DNA of 55,727 nt, from assembly GCA_000438075.1 (NCBI GenBank), contig FR903543.1, positions 13,711-69,437 of the forward strand, in the 5' to 3' direction. The DNA is from Clostridium sp. CAG:609 (GTDB taxonomy: Bacteria; Bacillota_I; Bacilli_A; RF39; UBA660). Both the position numbers and the translations under genes were made by a program. Each line of letters opens with the position of its first letter. Within the stretch, counting starts at the first letter, position 1. Below, piece by piece: positions 17,173 through 25,223 of this stretch. The notes below the pieces were generated by a model, which was not told the DNA's origin, made no database searches, and saw nothing but the letters and a program-made list of their open reading frames with translations.

Positions 17173-19202
17173 TCATTTTCCTCCCAATTTTGTTTAGCAG
17201 CTTCTAATTCTTTTAGGTTTGTTTCAAGATAATTAAAATAATTATTTCTTATAATTGATGCACTTACTTGCATTCTTCCAGTTACTATATTATTTATTTC
17301 AAGTACTTTATCTACATTATATGTTTTATCACTTGTATACTTGATTGTTGCATCACTTGCATTATAATAAGCATCTTTATTTTTCCAAGAACCATCAGCG
17401 AAGACTACTAAATCTAAGTAATTTTTGCTAAAGACATCAGCTCCCATATAATATCTAGCATCATAATCTAAGTTGAACATATTTGCTAGCGTCGGAGTTA
17501 AATTTATATAAGAACTGTATTTTTCTACAACTTCATGATTAATTTTACTATTGTAAATAACCATTGGTGTTCTTTCGACTTCATAATCTTCTAAGTCATA
17601 TGTAAGAACATTGCTTATTGTATCGTTTTTTAAGCCATATGGATAGTGGTCTCCATATAAAGCTATAACTGTATCATCTAGTTTACCTGATTCTTCAAGA
17701 CGAGAAAGTAAGATTCCTAGACTATTATCAAATGTTTTTAATTTTGACATGTATCTACGCAAATCAATTGGATAATCTGTATTTTCGGTTAAATCCAAGT
17801 ATTTATCACCTTCAACACTTGATACACCATAAGGTTGATGAGCAGATACAGTAGTTAACCATAACATAAATGGTTCATCACTATTATCACTTAGAGTAAT
17901 ATCCATTGCTTTTTCCATGAAATCTTCATCACTTGCCCAATTTCGATACTCACTATAATAAGGAATACCTAGAGATTCTACACCATAGTATATACCGCTA
18001 CCTAAGTTTTTATGTATTATGCTTCTTGCATAATAGTGTTCAGTATAATCATGCATACTACTTGTTTTATAACCAGCTCTATTAAATAGATTAAATATTG
18101 ATGTAAAGTATGTATTATCTTTATAAACGTTGGCAGTACAATTATTTTGGATTGTGTAAAGTCCAGTCATTCCACTAAATTCATTATTTCCAGTTGCACA
18201 ACTATTTCTTGGGCTATAATTATTTTCAAATACAATACCACCGGTATATAATTTATAAAAGTTTGGATATAAATCTTTATTTATAATGATATCATTAGTA
18301 CTTTCCATCATGATAACTATTAAGTTTTTGCCTTCGAATATACCTGTTTTTTCATTACTTTTTTTAGTATTATTACTAATTAGGTATTTATTTATATTGT
18401 TATTTATTATATCAGTTTCATTATTTATTAATTCATTCCATAATGTATCATCAACTTCATTATCACTTTTTTTAGTTGTGTCCGTATTAAGGGCAAAAGA
18501 TACATCTTCGGATACTACAGTTCCTTTTGATTTAATGTCTAGTACTCCGAAACCTAAGATACCAAACTGATTTACCACAATACTTGGTACACTTGGATAA
18601 CTAAATAAGTCTTTGTTACTAACAGTTTGTAATTTATTTTGCATAAAGTTTGCTGTTAATGTATAGTTATAACAAAGAGATATTACTACCAATATTAAAA
18701 TTGTTGTAATTGTTCTAATACCTGGTTCAAATACAATATTTGTTTTTAATGGAAATCTTTTTTCAATTTTCTTTTCTGTGTATTTATCTAAGAATATATA
18801 ATATAACATTAATAATATAAAGGGAATAAACATTAAATAAAACTTTGGTAAAAATGATTTTAAAAAGTCTTTGATATATGATGTTACTGCACCAAGTTGA
18901 CTTGATGTGTTAACTGATACATATACTCCGATAAAATTATTAAAACCAAGTTCAACAAATGCATAGATATTTACTGCAAATGCTATAAGTAATGTAAGAG
19001 CTTTACTAATGTGCTTATTAAACCAAGAAAGAATAAAACTTATAAATAAACTTATAAAATTTAATCCAATAAATATTCTTAATAAAGCATAACTAAATAC
19101 ATTTAACCCACTTATTAATCTAAATGTAATTTCTAAAATAGTAAAAAACATTAATAATATTAAATAATTTTTAATTAAATTATTCTTTAATAAATTCTTC
19201 AT
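17169..19202 (-). CDS. LtaS-like membrane sulfatase/phosphotransferase
   Basis: A 677-residue alkaline-phosphatase-superfamily protein with about five N-terminal membrane helices (roughly 1-185) and a large external catalytic domain. Catalytic features match lipoteichoic-acid synthases: VIMESTND (metal glutamate), a threonine in SCATGNNEFSGMTGLY (nucleophile position), VSAHQPYG and GDHYPYG (metal Asp/His). It may polymerise or transfer glycerol phosphate or phosphoethanolamine onto lipids or glycans; exact product uncertain. Overlaps rnhB by 23 bases and topA by four, so it is wedged in the rbgA-rnhB-topA operon, where Bacillus has other genes. Confidence 0.8.
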   Translation of the reverse strand: MKNLLKNNLIKNYLILLMFFTILEITFRLISGLNVFSYALLRIFIGLNFISLFISFILSWFNKHISKALTLLIAFAVNIYAFVELGFNNFIGVYVSVNTSSQLGAVTSYIKDFLKSFLPKFYLMFIPFILLMLYYIFLDKYTEKKIEKRFPLKTNIVFEPGIRTITTILILVVISLCYNYTLTANFMQNKLQTVSNKDLFSYPSVPSIVVNQFGILGFGVLDIKSKGTVVSEDVSFALNTDTTKKSDNEVDDTLWNELINNETDIINNNINKYLISNNTKKSNEKTGIFEGKNLIVIMMESTNDIIINKDLYPNFYKLYTGGIVFENNYSPRNSCATGNNEFSGMTGLYTIQNNCTANVYKDNTYFTSIFNLFNRAGYKTSSMHDYTEHYYARSIIHKNLGSGIYYGVESLGIPYYSEYRNWASDEDFMEKAMDITLSDNSDEPFMLWLTTVSAHQPYGVSSVEGDKYLDLTENTDYPIDLRRYMSKLKTFDNSLGILLSRLEESGKLDDTVIALYGDHYPYGLKNDTISNVLTYDLEDYEVERTPMVIYNSKINHEVVEKYSSYINLTPTLANMFNLDYDARYYMGADVFSKNYLDLVVFADGSWKNKDAYYNASDATIKYTSDKTYNVDKVLEINNIVTGRMQVSASIIRNNYFNYLETNLKELEAAKQNWEENE

Positions 19203-19818
19203 CTTGCTTCACCTCTAATACTGCTTTAACAGGTTTATATGTTTTCCTGTAGAAATCTAGTATACCATATTTTTTAATTATTTCTAAATGTTTTTTGGTA
19301 GGATATCCTTTGTGGCTTTTAAATTCGTACTCTGGATATTTTTTATCAAGTTCATACATGATTTGATCTCTTGTTACTTTTGCTAAAACACTAGCTGCGG
19401 CGATTGTTATTGATAAGGCATCACCATGAATTATTGGCATTGAATTTTCTTTATTTAAAGGCATAGCATCTGTTATGACAAAGTCTGGTTTAACACTTAA
19501 TTTACTTATTGCATCTAACATAGCCATTCTACTTGCTTCATATATATTTACTTCATCAATTGTTTTAGCATCAATTATTGATATTCCATAACTTATGGCA
19601 TCTTTTTTTATTATTTCAAAAAATTTATCACGTTTCTTTTCACTTAATTGTTTGGAATCATTTAAGCCTTCCAATTTATAATCTTTTGGAAGTATTACTG
19701 CTGCTGCAACAACTGGTCCACATAAAGGTCCTCTTCCTGCTTCATCACATCCAGCAATTAAGTTATATCCTTGTTCATATAATTCATGTTCATATTTTAA
19801 TAAATCTACTTTTTCCAT
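19180..19818 (-). CDS. rnhB: Ribonuclease HII
   Basis: A 212-residue RNase HII, which nicks RNA-DNA hybrids and removes misincorporated ribonucleotides. Motifs: GCDEAGRGPLCGPVVAAAV (catalytic D and E), DSKQLSEKKRD, ITDAMPL and AAASVLAKVTRD. It overlaps rbgA by 13 bases. Confidence 0.96.
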   Translation of the reverse strand: MEKVDLLKYEHELYEQGYNLIAGCDEAGRGPLCGPVVAAAVILPKDYKLEGLNDSKQLSEKKRDKFFEIIKKDAISYGISIIDAKTIDEVNIYEASRMAMLDAISKLSVKPDFVITDAMPLNKENSMPIIHGDALSITIAAASVLAKVTRDQIMYELDKKYPEYEFKSHKGYPTKKHLEIIKKYGILDFYRKTYKPVKAVLEVKQDEEFIKE

Positions 19819-20720
19819 CTATCGAATGTTACCCCCTTAATTGAGCCACTCACTAAATCATTATACACCTTTTGGCATACTTTTTCATAGTCAATTTCAT
19901 CATATTTGTCATAAAAATTAAATTTTCTGGCAAGATACTCAAAAGTTTCACTCATATCTTGGGGTTCTGGGATACCATATTTTTCACTTATCTTTTTAGG
20001 ATAGTAAGTATTAAGTACAGAAATTAGGTATGCTCCGATATCAGTCATATTTAATATTTCAGTTTTTATTGTTGCAACACTTGCTAAGTTTAGTGCTTCG
20101 GCATTATCTTCGATTTTTGGCCATAGAATACCTGGGGTATCTAAAAGAAGATATCCTTGATTTGTTTTTAACCAATTAATTTGTTTTGTTACACCCGGTT
20201 TATTTCCAGTTGTTGCAACCTTTTTACCTGCAAGTTTATTTATAAGTGTACTTTTACCAACATTCGGTGTACCTATTACTCCGATTTTAATTTCTTTATT
20301 TTTTAATCCTTTTGATGTTCTTTTTTCTTGAATTGGTTTAGTTACTTCATTTGTTAATTTAATTAATTTTTTATAGTCTTCATTATTTGTTAAATCAACT
20401 AAGATAGTTTTATAACCTAGTTTTTCATATTCTAAAACCCATTTATTTGTTTCTTCGATATCACATAAATCTTTTTTAGTCATAACTAGGATACAAGGTT
20501 TATCCTTGATTATTTCATCCATACCCTTCATTTTTGAAGATAATGGCATTCTTGCATCTATTACTTCATAGATTAAATCAATTAAATTTATTCTTTCTTT
20601 GATTTCTCTTTTTGTTTTAGCCATGTGTCCTGGATACCAGTTGATTGAACTAGTATTTTCAGCTACACTTTCACTACTCTTTGCTTTTTTTCTTTCTTTT
20701 CTTTTTTGGTACATATCCAT
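19806..20720 (-). CDS. rbgA: 50S ribosome assembly GTPase RbgA (YlqF)
   Basis: A 304-residue circularly permuted GTPase required for late 50S assembly. Shows INWYPGHMAKTKREI (about 26-40), G4 MTKKDL, G1 GTPNVGKSTLINKLAG and G3 DTPGILWPK. The first 27 residues are a lysine-rich extension not usual in Bacillus RbgA. The DNA encoding its first eight codons and ribosome-binding site is repeated 1.37 kb upstream (see 22063-22099), so this 5' end appears to be duplicated around a rhuM gene. GGAAGTGAT precedes the start. Confidence 0.95.
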   Translation of the reverse strand: MDMYQKRKERKKAKSSESVAENTSSINWYPGHMAKTKREIKERINLIDLIYEVIDARMPLSSKMKGMDEIIKDKPCILVMTKKDLCDIEETNKWVLEYEKLGYKTILVDLTNNEDYKKLIKLTNEVTKPIQEKRTSKGLKNKEIKIGVIGTPNVGKSTLINKLAGKKVATTGNKPGVTKQINWLKTNQGYLLLDTPGILWPKIEDNAEALNLASVATIKTEILNMTDIGAYLISVLNTYYPKKISEKYGIPEPQDMSETFEYLARKFNFYDKYDEIDYEKVCQKVYNDLVSGSIKGVTFDRWKK

Positions 20721-20733
20721 TATTTATCACTTC
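20697..20733. repeat. 37-bp direct repeat, rbgA-proximal copy
   Basis: Identical over 37 bases to 22063-22099. It covers the rbgA ribosome-binding site and first codons (MDMYQKRK). The two copies bound a 1,366-bp unit containing rhuM. Confidence 0.85.
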
Positions 20734-20768
20734 CTTTTTAGTAAAAACTTTTTTACACTTTTATATAA

Positions 20769-20867
20769 CTATTTTTTATAATAATTTAATTTTTCTAATT
20801 CTTTTATATTTTCTTTAACCCAGAGATTACCTGCAACCATTTTATTTATTTTTAATGATGCTTTCAT
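20769..20867 (-). CDS. Possible 32-residue peptide or gene remnant
   Basis: A short frame beginning MKASLKINKMV just after the rhuM stop and ending LEKLNYYKK. There is no clear ribosome-binding site; it may be translated by coupling to rhuM or be the 3' remnant of a lost gene. I recognise no family. Confidence 0.3.
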   Translation of the reverse strand: MKASLKINKMVAGNLWVKENIKELEKLNYYKK

Positions 20868-20871
20868 TTCA

Positions 20872-21888
20872 TCATTTATTTGTTTCTTCTATTAATAAAT
20901 CAAAATCAGATTTATATAATTTATCTTGTTTTATTCTATATTTTTCAAATTCTGTTAATGCTTTATCGCAAGCTATTTCATGTGATATTTTTCCAGCGTC
21001 TTTTAATATATCCCTATCATCTGCAAGCAAAAACTTATCTATTCTAGATGACCAGTCTTCCATCGTCATTGGAATATGTCTTCTCGCCCTATTTTCAGCA
21101 ATTTCTAAAAATGCACTAACAATTCCTTCTAAATCTTTTAATTCTTCTTTTTTTAAATAATTTTTAGCAATTATTACATCTGATTCCATAATTTTACCAT
21201 TAGGACTATTTTTCCATGAAGTCAAACCCATATGTTCTTTTTCTGAATTAACTCTATTATATATAAGTTCTGCTGCCGTTTGTTTTGATACAGCAAAGTG
21301 CATTTTATTTTGAACCATTTTAAAGAAATCGATTGATATAGGAGATTTAGGATCATAATCTATACTTGTAGCATAAATATCGGTTACTTTTTGATAAAAT
21401 CTTCTTTCAGATAGTCTAATTTCTCGGATTTCTTCTAATAACTTTTCAAAATAATCTTTATCAATAAATGAACCATTTTTCATTCTTTCTTTATCTAATA
21501 CATATCCTTGAATTGTAAATGTTTTAAGTATATTTGTTGCCCATCTTCTAAATTGTGTCGCTCTTAATGAATTTATTCTATATCCAACTGATATTATTGC
21601 ATCTAAATTGTAAAATTCAACACTTCTCTTAACACTTCTATGTCCCTCTTTTTGAACTAATTCCATTTTGGAATATGTTGAATCTTTATCTAACTCTTTT
21701 TCATTATAAATATTAATTAAATGCTTTGCTATTGCCGGTTGTTCTACATTAAATAATTCCGCCATAGCTTTTTGAGTCATCCATAAAGTTTCATTTTCAT
21801 ATCTAACTTGTATGCCTTTGTCTTTTTCTTGAAGTTTAAATGTTATAAATTCTTCAGTACTACTTCTAATCAATAAATCTTTTGCCAT
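20872..21888 (-). CDS. rhuM: RhuM-family protein
   Basis: About 338 residues. The N-terminal segment has the IQVRYENETLWMTQKAMAEL pattern (winged-helix/BRO-like, as in phage antirepressors), then GHRSVKRSVEFYNLDAIISVGYRINS and RATQFRRWAT. The C-terminal part ends RRHIPMTMEDW...DAGKISHEIA, all hallmarks of the RhuM virulence-protein family. Molecular function is unknown; family members travel in mobile and defence islands. Start chosen at the fourth residue of the longest frame, where GGAG is nine bases upstream. It lies within a direct-repeat-bounded unit with a 13-bp perfect hairpin upstream. Confidence 0.88.
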   Translation of the reverse strand: MAKDLLIRSSTEEFITFKLQEKDKGIQVRYENETLWMTQKAMAELFNVEQPAIAKHLINIYNEKELDKDSTYSKMELVQKEGHRSVKRSVEFYNLDAIISVGYRINSLRATQFRRWATNILKTFTIQGYVLDKERMKNGSFIDKDYFEKLLEEIREIRLSERRFYQKVTDIYATSIDYDPKSPISIDFFKMVQNKMHFAVSKQTAAELIYNRVNSEKEHMGLTSWKNSPNGKIMESDVIIAKNYLKKEELKDLEGIVSAFLEIAENRARRHIPMTMEDWSSRIDKFLLADDRDILKDAGKISHEIACDKALTEFEKYRIKQDKLYKSDFDLLIEETNK

Positions 21889-21935
21889 TGTTATCATCTC
21901 CTTTGACTGAAATATTAGTTTTCAATAAATCGTAG

Positions 21936-21964
21936 TTACATAATTTTTATTAAAAATTATGTAA
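21936..21964. repeat. 13-bp perfect inverted repeat upstream of rhuM
   Basis: TTACATAATTTTT pairs with AAAAATTATGTAA across a 3-base loop. It lies 48 bases before the rhuM start with no T-tract in the rhuM direction, so it could be an operator or an element feature rather than a terminator. Confidence 0.6.
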
Positions 21965-21996
21965 AGGTTTTTAAGAGGGTTTATATAAGTCGTTCT

Positions 21997-22086
21997 TTAC
22001 CAGTTAATTCCGACTTTTGTTAACTTTTCTTCTTGATTGTTATTTTTCTTTTCTGCTCTAATTTTTCTTTTTTGGTACATATCCAT
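21997..22086 (-). pseudogene. Duplicated 5' fragment of rbgA
   Basis: A 29-codon frame beginning MDMYQKRK and ending GINW then a TAA stop. Intact RbgA begins MDMYQKRK and reads SSINWYPGHM at the same distance, so this is the RbgA N-terminal extension cut off exactly at INW. The middle residues differ (IRAEKKNNNQEE versus ERKKAKSSESVA). It has the same ribosome-binding site as rbgA and lies just after dinD. Probably a remnant left when the rhuM unit inserted or recombined here. Confidence 0.75.
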
Positions 22087-22099
22087 TATTTATCACTTC
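22063..22099. repeat. 37-bp direct repeat, dinD-proximal copy
   Basis: Identical to 20697-20733. It includes the ribosome-binding site and first codons of the truncated rbgA copy. Confidence 0.85.
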
Positions 22100-22107
22100 T
22101 TTCTATT

Positions 22108-22962
22108 TTATTTTATTTTTTCAAGTTTCTTTTGCTCTTTTATTTCTAATTTTTTTCTTTCTTTTTCAAGTTCTTTTAAACTCTTTTTAGGTGTTGGCAT
22201 TTCTTCTGTCATCGTTCCACCAATATCTGCAATTGCCTTTCTAACTTTTTTTCCTACCTCATAATGTACATCTTTTGCTTCTTTCTCACCTTGTACATTA
22301 TCTTTTAAAAGTTTTTGCTTTGTTTGATTTATTCTAAATAAATTAGCAACTAATTCATCTTCATTCATATTATCTAAAATATCTTCTCTATAGCGTAATT
22401 TTTTTCTTTTAAAAATATCATCAGCTGTTTCACCATTATATAATCCTTTATATCCAGCATTATGAAACTCAGCCATATTTTTAACGCCCGATGCAGAAGC
22501 AACTCTTTGCAAAGTATAATTACCTTGTCTCGTTAACTTTCTTTGATAAAATCTTTTTTCATCATCTGATAATGAATCATATTCCTGTTCAGTTATTTCT
22601 TGTTTTCTTGTTTGTATAGCAAAATAGGTTTGTCCTAAAGCAACAACTTCTTTGCCTGGATCCGCATTTTGTACTATCAAATAACATATGTATCTTGATA
22701 GTTTATAATCTTTAATAATCTCTTTTTTTCCTTTACCAGTTCTTATTGGCTTGTTGATCTCAACAACCCAATCTTCTTCGCTTGAAACGCTATTATTTGC
22801 AGCTAAAACTGCTTTATCTATTACTTTTTGAAAATTTCTCCAATCTTTATATTCTAAAACTTTTTGTAATTCGCGTGCATACCAATATTCATTTCCATAT
22901 TCATCTATATATTTAATATTTTCAAAAATATTATTTGTATATCTATCTTTGATTTTCTTCAT
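22108..22962 (-). CDS. dinD: DNA-damage-inducible protein D (DinD)
   Basis: A 284-residue DinD homologue. It has a BRO-type N-terminal region (YIDEYGNEYWYARELQKVLEY), then LSRYICYLIVQNADPGKEVVALGQTYFAIQTRKQE, QRVASASGVKNMAEFHNAGYKGLY, and VGKKVRKAIADIGGTMTEEMPTP. All are characteristic of the family. In E. coli DinD is SOS-regulated and inhibits RecA filaments. I see no LexA box here. A strong AGGAGGTAGTA precedes the ATG. Next to RhuM-family sequences on both sides, consistent with a mobile or phage-derived island. Confidence 0.9.
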   Translation of the reverse strand: MKKIKDRYTNNIFENIKYIDEYGNEYWYARELQKVLEYKDWRNFQKVIDKAVLAANNSVSSEEDWVVEINKPIRTGKGKKEIIKDYKLSRYICYLIVQNADPGKEVVALGQTYFAIQTRKQEITEQEYDSLSDDEKRFYQRKLTRQGNYTLQRVASASGVKNMAEFHNAGYKGLYNGETADDIFKRKKLRYREDILDNMNEDELVANLFRINQTKQKLLKDNVQGEKEAKDVHYEVGKKVRKAIADIGGTMTEEMPTPKKSLKELEKERKKLEIKEQKKLEKIK

Positions 22963-22984
22963 TACTACCTCCTTTTTTATTGCT

Positions 22985-23104
22985 TCATATAAAAGTTTTC
23001 CATAAGTCGTTATTTATTAACATTACACTAACCTTAACATTATTGCTCGAATCTTTATATATTAAAAAATCATGATTAGTTATTTGTAAGTTTTTATTGT
23101 TCAT
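22985..23104 (-). pseudogene. RhuM N-terminal fragment
   Basis: A 39-codon frame with a good ribosome-binding site (AAAGGAG). DFLIYKDSSNNVKVSVMLINNDLW resembles the RhuM start (L-I-x...V-x-V-x-x-x-N-x-T-L-W), but the frame ends shortly after the LW position where RhuM continues with a TQKAMAEL-type segment. Interpreted as the remains of a second rhuM gene truncated by recombination; it may still be translated. Confidence 0.55.
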
Positions 23105-23130
23105 TTGTTATTCTCCTTTCTTTTGTTTTT

Positions 23131-23460
23131 TTATTCTAAATAATTTACCTTTTTACCTGTCTTTGTTGCATATTCTATTTCAGTCTTTGTTGAGTCTCCG
23201 ATATAACCACCAACATTAATAACAAATATTTCATCTGCCATATCAATCTTTCTTTTATGCATATCATCTAACATTTCTTTTGTTTTAGTAAGTGTTCCTT
23301 CATCCATATTTTCTCAGACTTCATCATCACCTGAATGACCAAATAGACCAACTGATATAACAATGTTTCCTTTTAGAGTTAAATCTTTTTGAACTTTCAT
23401 AAACTCATCTTTAAATCTTGTTGAACCACATAGAGTTATTACTTTATAATTTTTTATCAT
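23131..23460 (-). pseudogene. Nucleoside deoxyribosyltransferase-like gene, in-frame TGA
   Basis: A 109-codon frame starting MIKNYKVITLCGSTRFKDEF and ending KKVNYLE, with a perfect GGAGG before the ATG. It is interrupted only by TGA at codon 49 (rc of 23314-23316), in FGHSGDDEV-stop-ENMDEG. Downstream, KRKIDMADEIFVINVGGYIGDST is intact and typical of nucleoside 2-deoxyribosyltransferase-like proteins. From memory of related proteins the interrupted position holds tryptophan, so a single TGG-to-TGA change would explain it. Without read-through, both halves are too short to fold normally. Confidence 0.75.
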
Positions 23461-23554
23461 GGGTATTGCCTCCTTTTTTTAAATAGCATTTTCTTTTTAC
23501 TCCTTATTCTATCATAATTATCATTATTTTTAAATAAGTTTTATCTTAAAAATT

Positions 23555-23583
23555 AAAAAACAGGCAAAAAAATCTTTTTACCT
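23555..23583 (-). terminator. Terminator after MazG-like gene
   Basis: AGGTAAAAA/TTTTTGCCT-type stem (23562-23583) followed by six T on the minus strand; overlaps the stop. Confidence 0.6.
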
Positions 23584-23920
23584 ATTTATCAATCTTGCTT
23601 GATGTCTTTTCTAAAAATATTCTTTTATCAAAACTTCCCCGTTTTTCTCGTTTTAAGGTTGATACAGTTTCAATGTCCGCTATGGTTTTTCCATTTAATT
23701 TTGCAATTGCCAATAAAACTTCATAGACATCTGCTAGTTCTTCTGTTATTTCATCAATTGTTTGTGCCTTTTTTACTTCCATACATTCTTCGAATAATTT
23801 CTTTAATAATTCTTCTTTATATTCTTCATCATTTAAAACTCTAGTTGTGGGAACTTCTTTGTTTTGTTTTATAATTTCAGGGATATTGTCCCTTACTAAT
23901 TTGTTAAATACTTTTTCCAT
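23582..23920 (-). CDS. MazG-like nucleotide pyrophosphohydrolase
   Basis: About 112 residues. The start is set at MEKVFNKLVRDNIPEII, two bases after the stop of the upstream tRNA-binding gene, because family members begin with this KLVRDKIPEII motif. Helical metal-binding motif E-E-C-x-E...E-I-T-E-E-L-A-D-V-Y-E is that of all-alpha NTP pyrophosphatases. It may cleanse the nucleotide pool of a non-canonical NTP. A longer in-frame start (to 23962) would overlap the upstream gene and is less likely. Confidence 0.75.
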   Translation of the reverse strand: MEKVFNKLVRDNIPEIIKQNKEVPTTRVLNDEEYKEELLKKLFEECMEVKKAQTIDEITEELADVYEVLLAIAKLNGKTIADIETVSTLKREKRGSFDKRIFLEKTSSKIDK

Positions 23921-23921
23921 A

Positions 23922-24296
23922 TTAATATAACTTTGCTCCAGCTGGGATATTTTCATCAACAATCATTAAGTGTAGTTTTTCTTCTTCACCTACGTTATAT
24001 ACTGCTGATAAAAGCATTCCACATGAATCAATTCCCATCATTTTTCTTGGTGGTAAATTTAGTATTGCTATGACATTTTTACCAATTAAATCTTCAGGTT
24101 CATAGTATGCATGTATTCCACTTAATATGGTTCTTTCATTTTCTGTTCCATCATCAAGAGTGAATTGTAATAATTTTGTACTTTTAGGAACTGCCACACA
24201 ATCTTTAATTTTTACTACTCTGAAATCTGATTTACTAAATGTTTCAAAATCCACAAATTCTTCTGATATAGGTTCTATTTTTATATCTTCATTCAT
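23922..24296 (-). CDS. EMAP/tRNA-binding domain protein (CsaA-like)
   Basis: About 124 residues made of a single OB-fold tRNA-binding domain: FETFSKSDFRVVKI, then PPRKMMGIDSCGMLLSA, as in the C-terminal appendix of methionyl-tRNA synthetase and in CsaA. It probably binds tRNA or helps protein folding. Start chosen at the third residue of the longest frame, with AAGG eight bases upstream. It has its own promoter and is first in a pair with the MazG-like gene. Confidence 0.82.
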   Translation of the reverse strand: MNEDIKIEPISEEFVDFETFSKSDFRVVKIKDCVAVPKSTKLLQFTLDDGTENERTILSGIHAYYEPEDLIGKNVIAILNLPPRKMMGIDSCGMLLSAVYNVGEEEKLHLMIVDENIPAGAKLY

Positions 24297-24321
24297 ATTC
24301 ATTTCCTTCTTTCATATATTT

Positions 24322-24350
24322 ATTCTACAATTAATTGGTGAATTTTTCAA
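24322..24350 (-). promoter_or_regulatory. Promoter of csaA-like/mazG-like pair
   Basis: The -35 TTGAAA (rc of 24345-24350), 17-base spacer ending TG, -10 TAGAAT (rc of 24322-24327). Confidence 0.7.
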
Positions 24351-24351
24351 G

Positions 24352-24375
24352 AAAAAAAGATGAAATTAATCATCT
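24352..24375 (-). terminator. Terminator after lepB-linked hypothetical gene
   Basis: AGATGA/TCATCT stem followed by seven T on the minus strand. It is about 105 bases beyond the stop of the 24483 gene; I see nothing coded in between. Confidence 0.65.
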
Positions 24376-24482
24376 AATTTGAACATGTATATACTTCAGT
24401 GTTTTTATAAGCTTCTTTTATACTTTTTATTCTTCTTCCTTATTTTACTTAATTATAGAAAAATAAAGAAGAACAACATATA

Positions 24483-25199
24483 TTATAATTTTCTATTTAA
24501 ATTTAATACTTCACTTTCAACTTTTTCTTTTGCACAGTTAAGAAGATATTCTAGTGAATCTTCATTTTTATTTAAATCAAGTTGTAGTACTCTTTTGGCA
24601 ATATTCTTTATTTCTTCATCTACATCAGTTGGTAAAGTATCAAATAAAATATACATTTGAATTAAGTCGTTTGCTTTTTCTAACTTATCAATATCTTCTT
24701 TATTATTTTTTATTTCTTTGATATTTTCAAAATATATTGCCTTTTGTTTTTTAAATATTTGCAATTCATTATTATCTAATGTTATTGATAATCTATTGGT
24801 AATTTTTTTTACATTATCAATATCTTTTATTAATACATCAAGGTATTCATTTATTTTTTTCATGTTGTGGTTTGCTCTAAATGTTAAACAACCAAGAATT
24901 ATTAGTGCAAAAGCTGTAACTGCAGACATACCACAAATAAATATACCTAATATAAACATTGTTAAAATCATAAGTAATCTATATGCTTTAAATTTATCTT
25001 TTAAATTGTTTTTTAAATCTATTAGTTCATAACTTAGTTTTGTATTATAATCTGTTAAGCTAAAATTAAGCTTATCATTTTCTATTGATAACTTATTTAA
25101 TTCATCTAAAGTAAGATTGTCATTTTCAGTAACTTCCTTAAATATTTTATCAATATCATTACCAATTTTTTTAAGTTCCTCATATTTTACAACTCTCAT
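24483..25199 (-). CDS. Hypothetical coiled-coil membrane protein
   Basis: About 238 residues. A helical N-terminal region rich in E, K, N and L is followed by two adjacent membrane helices (about 72-106) and a long C-terminal coiled coil. No family recognised. Start set at MRVVKYEE, with GGGGGT nine bases before. It follows lepB closely and is probably in its transcript. Confidence 0.65.
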   Translation of the reverse strand: MRVVKYEELKKIGNDIDKIFKEVTENDNLTLDELNKLSIENDKLNFSLTDYNTKLSYELIDLKNNLKDKFKAYRLLMILTMFILGIFICGMSAVTAFALIILGCLTFRANHNMKKINEYLDVLIKDIDNVKKITNRLSITLDNNELQIFKKQKAIYFENIKEIKNNKEDIDKLEKANDLIQMYILFDTLPTDVDEEIKNIAKRVLQLDLNKNEDSLEYLLNCAKEKVESEVLNLNRKL

Positions 25200-25223
25200 T
25201 TTATTTACCCCCATAAATATATT

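Noticed and set aside
22963..23060. LexA/SOS box in front of dinD
   Set aside because: I looked for GAAC-N4-GTTC-type palindromes and found none near the dinD start, so SOS control is not claimed.
23314..23316. Genome-wide reassignment of TGA to tryptophan
   Set aside because: Long genes encode Trp by TGG throughout, and several operon junctions use TGA in ATGA overlaps (arsR, prpC, liaF-like, ltaS-like). Only one gene has an internal TGA.
20640..23470. Insertion sequence or integrase at the rhuM-dinD island
   Set aside because: No transposase or recombinase gene is visible. Only direct repeats and gene fragments indicate mobility.
24379..24660. 93-residue plus-strand hydrophobic frame
   Set aside because: It overlaps the 3' end of the minus-strand coiled-coil gene and lacks a ribosome-binding site. 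Its hydrophobic composition is typical of antisense frames here.
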